10,572 nt of DNA from Coxiellaceae bacterium UBA1530 (GTDB taxonomy: Bacteria; Pseudomonadota; Gammaproteobacteria; Coxiellales; Coxiellaceae), in assembly GCA_002323325.1 (NCBI GenBank), contig DCQA01000009.1, positions 1 through 10,572 of the forward strand. The letters run 5' to 3'. The position numbers were made by a program, and so were the translations under genes. Numbering within the stretch: the stretch's first letter is position 1; each line of letters starts with the position of its first letter. The notes beneath the pieces were generated by a model. That model did no database searches. It was not told the DNA's origin and saw only the letters and a program-made list of their open reading frames with translations. This document shows positions 7,544 to 10,572 of this stretch, piece by piece.

Positions 7544-7783
7544 ATTCATAATGCAGGAAATATAATTTAATTTTAAATAGACGAGCTTGATTGTTTGAGA
7601 TTGTGTTATTTAATTCCTCAGGTTTGCTTTAAATATTTCCCAGGATGTTATTTTCTGTTTTCTGTTTTTTATTTATGTGACTTTATTTTGATTATCGGCA
7701 TTGTGCTCGATATGTATTGTGTAATTTAAATACGCTTTTTTAAATCATTAAACCGAGTATTCAAAGGATATTGTTGGGTACTG

Positions 7784-7857
7784 ATAATACTTATGGTATT
7801 TGATCTGGAAAAATTAATACTCTAGATTGTTGAAAGCTAGCAATCTAATAATACTTA
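7784..7857 (+). repeat. Cluster of ATAATACTTA / TAATACT direct repeats
   Basis: The ten-base string ATAATACTTA occurs at 7784-7793 and again at 7848-7857. Its core TAATACT also occurs at 7815-7821, so three copies start at 7785, 7815 and 7849, roughly three helical turns apart. The first copy is part of a small dyad, AATAC-TTATG-GTATT (7786-7800). Placement 110 to 185 nt before the LysR start suggests protein binding sites, but AT-rich sequence produces such repeats easily. Confidence 0.4.
7823..7847. promoter_or_regulatory. Dyad TAGATTG-N11-CAATCTA, possible regulator binding site
   Basis: Perfect 7-bp inverted arms (7823-7829 and 7841-7847) enclose 11 nt and are centred about 134 nt before the LysR-family start. 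Dyads with ATTG/CAAT-like ends and roughly one helical turn between arms are common for dimeric helix-turn-helix regulators, and many LysR proteins repress their own gene. There is no T tract after it, so it is not a terminator. The binding protein is unknown. Confidence 0.4.
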
Positions 7858-7968
7858 ACAAAACATTAATTGTTCAGTTTTCGTCTGATATGAGTTCCCC
7901 TTGCTTTTTATTGAACAGTTTGGGTGCTAAATTGTTTCTAGATATTCATCATTCATGGGAGGACTGTT

Positions 7969-8853
7969 GTGGGAAATCCAAAGCTAGATGACTTTTTGTT
8001 GTTCTCTAAAGTTGTGGAGATGAAAAACTTTTCGAAAACTGCTGAGCAGCTAGGTATGGTTAAATCCATGATCAGTAAGCGTATCAGTCGATTAGAAAAA
8101 CAGTTAGGTGTTCGTTTGTTGCATCGCAGTACACGTAGCATGTCGTTGACCGAATATGGCGCAACACTCTATGAATACACTCAACGAATTGAAGAAGAGG
8201 TAAACGATGCTGTGGAGGCTATGACGCTTGGTCAGCATCAACCTAAGGGACGTTTGAAAGTTGTCGTTCCTCATAGCTTTGGTGATCACTATCTGTCGCA
8301 ATTAGTGGCAAATTTTGTAGAACAGTTCCCTGATTTACACGTTGAGATTGAATTAAGTGCGGCATTTCCAAATTTACAAGATTCTGGTTTTGATCTCGTG
8401 ATTCATGTTGGCGACCCGCCTGCAACCAATGATATGTCAAAGTTAATTGGGTGGCATCGTTATGTAGTGTGCGCCTCTAAGGATTACTTTAAGCGTCAAG
8501 GATGCCCGAATTCAATTTATGATCTTCAGCACCACAATTGCTTAATTCAAAGAAACCTACCTAATTCCAATGTATGGAGCTTTCAGCATCAAAAAAAACG
8601 ACACCACGTCACGATCAATGGAAATTTTGTATCTAACAGCCCCCAGTCTCTGAAACATGCTGCGATGAGTGGTCTAGGTATCGTGATGTTGCCAGATTAT
8701 ATGGTGAAAACAGAAGTTGCTGACGGGGCATTGCAAGCCATTTTTCAAGACTATTGCCCCGAAGATATTGGACTGTATGCAGTGTTCCCTTATACAAAAC
8801 ATATCTCACCTAAACTTCGTGTTTTCTTAGAGTTTCTGTCTAAGAATCTTTAA
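7969..8853 (+). CDS. LysR-family transcriptional regulator, CrgA-like
   Basis: A DNA-binding regulator of the LysR family with 294 residues, the usual length. The N-terminal winged helix-turn-helix (about 5-64) shows the family pattern LDDFLLFSKVVEMKNFSKTA and VRLLHRSTRSMSLTEYGATL, with the helix-turn-helix at about 20-45. A linker helix (65-90) leads, after QPKGRLKVVVP, to the effector-binding domain (about 92-294), which fits the CrgA-like subgroup (FDLVIHVGDPP, HRYVVCASKDYF, VMLPDYMV). The start is GTG at 7969, because GGGAGGA (7957-7963) is 5 nt upstream and the domain begins immediately after; the upstream ATG at 7955 is out of frame. The coinducer and targets cannot be told: there is no divergent neighbour, and the next gene downstream has its own promoter candidate. 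No terminator is visible after it. Confidence 0.92.
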   Translation: MGNPKLDDFLLFSKVVEMKNFSKTAEQLGMVKSMISKRISRLEKQLGVRLLHRSTRSMSLTEYGATLYEYTQRIEEEVNDAVEAMTLGQHQPKGRLKVVVPHSFGDHYLSQLVANFVEQFPDLHVEIELSAAFPNLQDSGFDLVIHVGDPPATNDMSKLIGWHRYVVCASKDYFKRQGCPNSIYDLQHHNCLIQRNLPNSNVWSFQHQKKRHHVTINGNFVSNSPQSLKHAAMSGLGIVMLPDYMVKTEVADGALQAIFQDYCPEDIGLYAVFPYTKHISPKLRVFLEFLSKNL

Positions 8854-8904
8854 AAGTCAATTAAAATCATATGGTTGTCATGTATCCCTTTCGGCAGGGT
8901 TATG

Positions 8905-8913
8905 TGCTACACT
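8905..8913 (+). promoter_or_regulatory. Candidate extended -10 promoter for the BI-1 family gene
   Basis: TGCTACACT (8905-8913) contains the extended -10 TGn followed by TACACT (four of six consensus bases). No good -35 lies 16 to 18 nt upstream; TTGTCA at 8875-8880 is 27 nt away, too far to count. Transcription would start near 8920, leaving a leader of about 60 nt before the start codon at 8983. Confidence 0.4.
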
Positions 8914-8982
8914 GAATGCCGTTATTGGATAGTGCAGGCTTATTCGCTTAATAACGTTTTAATTTTTTTGGAGGAATTTTTT

Positions 8983-9693
8983 ATGACACAACTATCATCT
9001 TCTCACAGTCAATTGGGTGTAAAAAACGCCGCTTTATCTCAGTTCATGAGTAAGGTTTATACTTGGATGACATTAGGTATTTTGCTGTCCGGATTAGTTG
9101 CCTTCATGATCAACAGTAACCCTGGTTTACAGTCCGCTATTTTATCAAACCCTGTTGTGTTTAATACGCTACTCATCGCTCAGTTAGTCTGTGTGTTAAC
9201 CTTCGTATTTATTCAGCAGCGTTGCAGTGTTAAAACGTCAATTCTATTATATTTGGCATACTCTGCTTTAACGGGTGTCACTTTTGCTGCTATCTTTTTA
9301 ATTTATACACAACAATCGATTGCATCAGCATTTTTGGCCACTTCGGGTAGTTTCTTAGGGTTAAGTCTCTATGGGTACACCACGCAGCGTGACTTAGGAC
9401 CAATTGGAACTTTTTGTTTTATGGGACTAATCGGCATGATTATTGTCTCAGTTCTTGGTTTTTTCTTCCCTTCCATGATGGGTGGAACAACGCAAATGTT
9501 ATTAGGTGCAGTTGGTGTTTTAGTTTTTGCTGGTTTAACAGCCTATGATACGCAACGCATTAAAATGTCATTCTCTCCAGAAGCGCCTCTTGATGTTCAA
9601 GGTAAAATGGTCATCAGTGGTGCGTTGAGCTTGTATTTAAATTTCATCAACCTATTCTTAAGTTTCTTACGCTTATTCGGTAATCGTAATTAA
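8983..9693 (+). CDS. Bax inhibitor-1 (BI-1/TMBIM, YbhL-like) inner-membrane protein
   Basis: A seven-helix membrane protein of the BI-1 family; bacterial members such as YetJ form a pH-sensitive calcium leak, and the role in most bacteria is unknown. The 236 residues have a short soluble N-terminus and hydrophobic segments at about 26-44, 58-77, 84-106, 112-131, 141-161, 170-187 and 207-230. Family landmarks are KVYTWMTLGILLSG, YSALTGVTFAAIF, SLYGYTTQRDLG, LTAYDTQRIK (Asp189) and NFINLFLSFLRLFGNRN at the end; the pattern is close to E. coli YbhL. The last helix has Asn220 where YbhL has Asp. The frame is open upstream to 8875, but the ATG at 8983 is the start: GGAGG (8970-8974) precedes it by 8 nt and the protein then begins like its family. 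A strong terminator follows, so it is probably transcribed alone. Confidence 0.93.
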   Translation: MTQLSSSHSQLGVKNAALSQFMSKVYTWMTLGILLSGLVAFMINSNPGLQSAILSNPVVFNTLLIAQLVCVLTFVFIQQRCSVKTSILLYLAYSALTGVTFAAIFLIYTQQSIASAFLATSGSFLGLSLYGYTTQRDLGPIGTFCFMGLIGMIIVSVLGFFFPSMMGGTTQMLLGAVGVLVFAGLTAYDTQRIKMSFSPEAPLDVQGKMVISGALSLYLNFINLFLSFLRLFGNRN

Positions 9694-9713
9694 GCCACAG
9701 TTTAAACGTATTT

Positions 9714-9738
9714 AAGGCGCCAATTTGGCGCCTTTTTT
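9714..9738 (+). terminator. Rho-independent terminator after the BI-1 family gene
   Basis: AAGGCGCCA (9714-9722) and TGGCGCCTT (9726-9734) form a perfect 9-bp stem with an ATT loop; the run of six T starts at 9733 and continues to 9738. Because the stem is GC-rich and the T run is intact, termination should be efficient. It sits only 12 nt before the next start codon. Confidence 0.93.
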
Positions 9739-9749
9739 AATGATTCAAG

Positions 9750-10496
9750 ATGCCCTTATTATTTAAAGAACTAGAACAATTAGTGACTCAGATAAATGAT
9801 TCTCTAGATGGAGTGTATCCATATACTTTTGATCTTGTCTCAATAAAGGACGTCGACACTATCAGTGAGTTGATTAATCAGGAAAGTAATATTCTGAATA
9901 TCAGTAAGAATGAGGCTGATACGTGTTTAGGATTTTTTGGTGAATCAGCGTTTAAAGAAAAATATAGACACCTGAGGGCTATAAGGCAGTCGATACATGC
10001 ATGGCAATTAATCCATGACACTATTCACCAGCATGCCTATACCTCATCGTGGGATGATGATTCTGAAATTAATGATGATGTAATGTGCCATAGAATAGTT
10101 GTTTGCCAAAATCAACAAGAGGTCCAATCATTGATGAGTGTCACTTTTTCCTCTGAGGAAATCGTATTGGAGGTGTTAGCGGTAAGGAATTCTTGTTTAA
10201 AAAAAGGTATTGGGACAGGATGCTTAAGATTCATTCAAGGGTTATCCGATGCTCTTGGCTATGATGTGGTATTAGAGAGCGCTACTAATACCATGTCATG
10301 GTATGAGGGTTTTGGGTTTTGTGTGGATGTTGAGGGTAGGTTAATGGAGGTGGATGAGGCTGGTTATGAAACGGACTTTTCTTCAATGAGTACGACTACA
10401 AAAGATCTTTTGGAAGTTGGTTTCTTTAAATGGGATAAAGGCGGTGCTTGGGGTGAAACATGTCTAATGCGCTACATGCCATCTTTAAAACGTTAA
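9750..10496 (+). CDS. GNAT-like acetyltransferase with an unrecognised N-terminal half
   Basis: The C-terminal half looks like a GNAT-fold N-acetyltransferase, which transfers acetyl from acetyl-CoA to an amine. Residues 138-165 resemble motif A (IVLEVLAVRNSCLKKGIGTG, with the CoA-pyrophosphate-binding GIGTG), and 183-190 (SWYEGFGF) resemble motif B. The Q/R that normally opens the [QR]-x-x-G-x-[GA] loop is Leu150 here, though adjacent lysines may compensate. Residues 1-120 are not recognised: they are mostly helical-looking with an acidic stretch (WDDDSEINDD, 101-110). A 58-residue tail follows the GNAT core. The ATG at 9750 is the only upstream choice, because an in-frame TGA lies at 9741-9743. 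It has no clear ribosome binding site, and the preceding terminator ends at 9738. The substrate is unknown. The gene ends with tandem TAA TAG. Confidence 0.65.
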   Translation: MPLLFKELEQLVTQINDSLDGVYPYTFDLVSIKDVDTISELINQESNILNISKNEADTCLGFFGESAFKEKYRHLRAIRQSIHAWQLIHDTIHQHAYTSSWDDDSEINDDVMCHRIVVCQNQQEVQSLMSVTFSSEEIVLEVLAVRNSCLKKGIGTGCLRFIQGLSDALGYDVVLESATNTMSWYEGFGFCVDVEGRLMEVDEAGYETDFSSMSTTTKDLLEVGFFKWDKGGAWGETCLMRYMPSLKR

Positions 10497-10540
10497 TAGT
10501 CAGGGATGTTTTTTTTGATACTCTCAGGCAAAACGCAGTC

Positions 10541-10554
10541 TTTCTGCGCAGAAA
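10541..10554. repeat. Perfect 14-bp palindrome TTTCTGCGCAGAAA near the right edge
   Basis: The sequence equals its own reverse complement, a form used by dimeric regulators. It overlaps an alternative RNA hairpin, CGCAG-TCTTT-CTGCG (10534-10548), which has no adjacent T run on the + strand. What lies to the right is not in the window. I see no coding sequence in 10497-10572. Confidence 0.4.
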
Positions 10555-10572
10555 CGAGCCATATTTTTTCTT

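Larger units (their letters stand above)
7544..7968 (+). other. Gene-free AT-rich region upstream of the LysR gene
   Basis: These 425 nt contain no credible coding frame on either strand. The first part (to about 7780) is very AT-rich, with T-rich runs such as TTTTCTGTTTTCTGTTTTTT around 7650-7670, and shows nothing I can name. The second part carries short repeats and dyads described separately (7784-7857, 7823-7847, and TGTTCA/TGAACA at 7871-7876 and 7912-7917). These make it a likely control region for the following regulator. LysR-type genes usually sit back to back with a target gene, but no divergent gene is present here. Confidence 0.7.

Noticed and set aside
7650..7670. TTTTCTG repeats as a simple tandem repeat or CRISPR-like array
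   Set aside because: There are only two to three imperfect short units in a T-rich stretch, with no spacer structure.
8875..8982. 36-codon N-terminal extension of the BI-1 family protein
   Set aside because: It overlaps the extended -10 promoter candidate, and the strong GGAGG site at 8970-8974 together with family length place the start at 8983.
10524..10572. Possible C-terminal tail of a convergent - strand gene (ending RFCAERLRFA)
   Set aside because: Only about 15 codons are in the window, with no recognisable motif, and two - strand frames are open there, so it cannot be told from chance.

Overview
The window carries the 3' part of a gammaproteobacterial F1Fo ATP synthase operon in the order atpF (partial)-atpH-atpA-atpG-atpD-atpC. 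It is followed on the same strand by glmU, rsmE, a LysR-family regulator, a BI-1/YbhL-type membrane protein and a GNAT-like acetyltransferase. Every supported gene is on the + strand. The protein sequences, the atpC-glmU linkage and the AT-leaning composition point to a gammaproteobacterium, and I cannot name the genus. No rRNA, tRNA, CRISPR array, insertion sequence or phage gene is visible.

Positions 1-5169 encode the soluble part of subunit b, then delta, alpha, gamma, beta and epsilon. Genes are tightly packed: atpF and atpH overlap by one base, and the other gaps are 5 to 22 nt. Each start except delta's is preceded by a clear purine-rich ribosome binding site in the gap or in the end of the previous gene. 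glmU (5252-6634) supplies UDP-GlcNAc for peptidoglycan and LPS, and rsmE (6655-7380) methylates 16S rRNA. No terminator is visible between atpC and rsmE, so all of this may be one transcription unit joining energy supply, envelope precursor synthesis and ribosome maturation.

The most interesting element is not a protein gene. Between rsmE and its strong terminator (7517-7543) lies about 120 nt that folds by eye into back-to-back hairpins. Three of them display GGA in the loop (loops centred on AUGGAU, AUGGAU and AAGGAAC), and a Rho-independent terminator follows. This is the architecture of CsrA/RsmA-sequestering small RNAs (RsmY, RsmZ, CsrB). A plausible promoter (TTGTTA-N16-TAGGAT) sits just upstream.

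Positions 7544-7968 are a 425-nt AT-rich stretch without a gene. They contain a cluster of ATAATACTTA/TAATACT repeats and a TAGATTG-N11-CAATCTA dyad, a likely operator region for the CrgA-like LysR gene at 7969-8853, which starts with GTG. The BI-1 family gene (8983-9693) has its own extended -10 promoter candidate and ends in a strong terminator. The last gene (9750-10496) starts only a dozen bases after that terminator and has a GNAT-like C-terminal half joined to an unrecognised N-terminal half. The right edge (10497-10572) holds a short string resembling part of the glycine riboswitch core and a 14-bp palindrome, but no interpretable gene.
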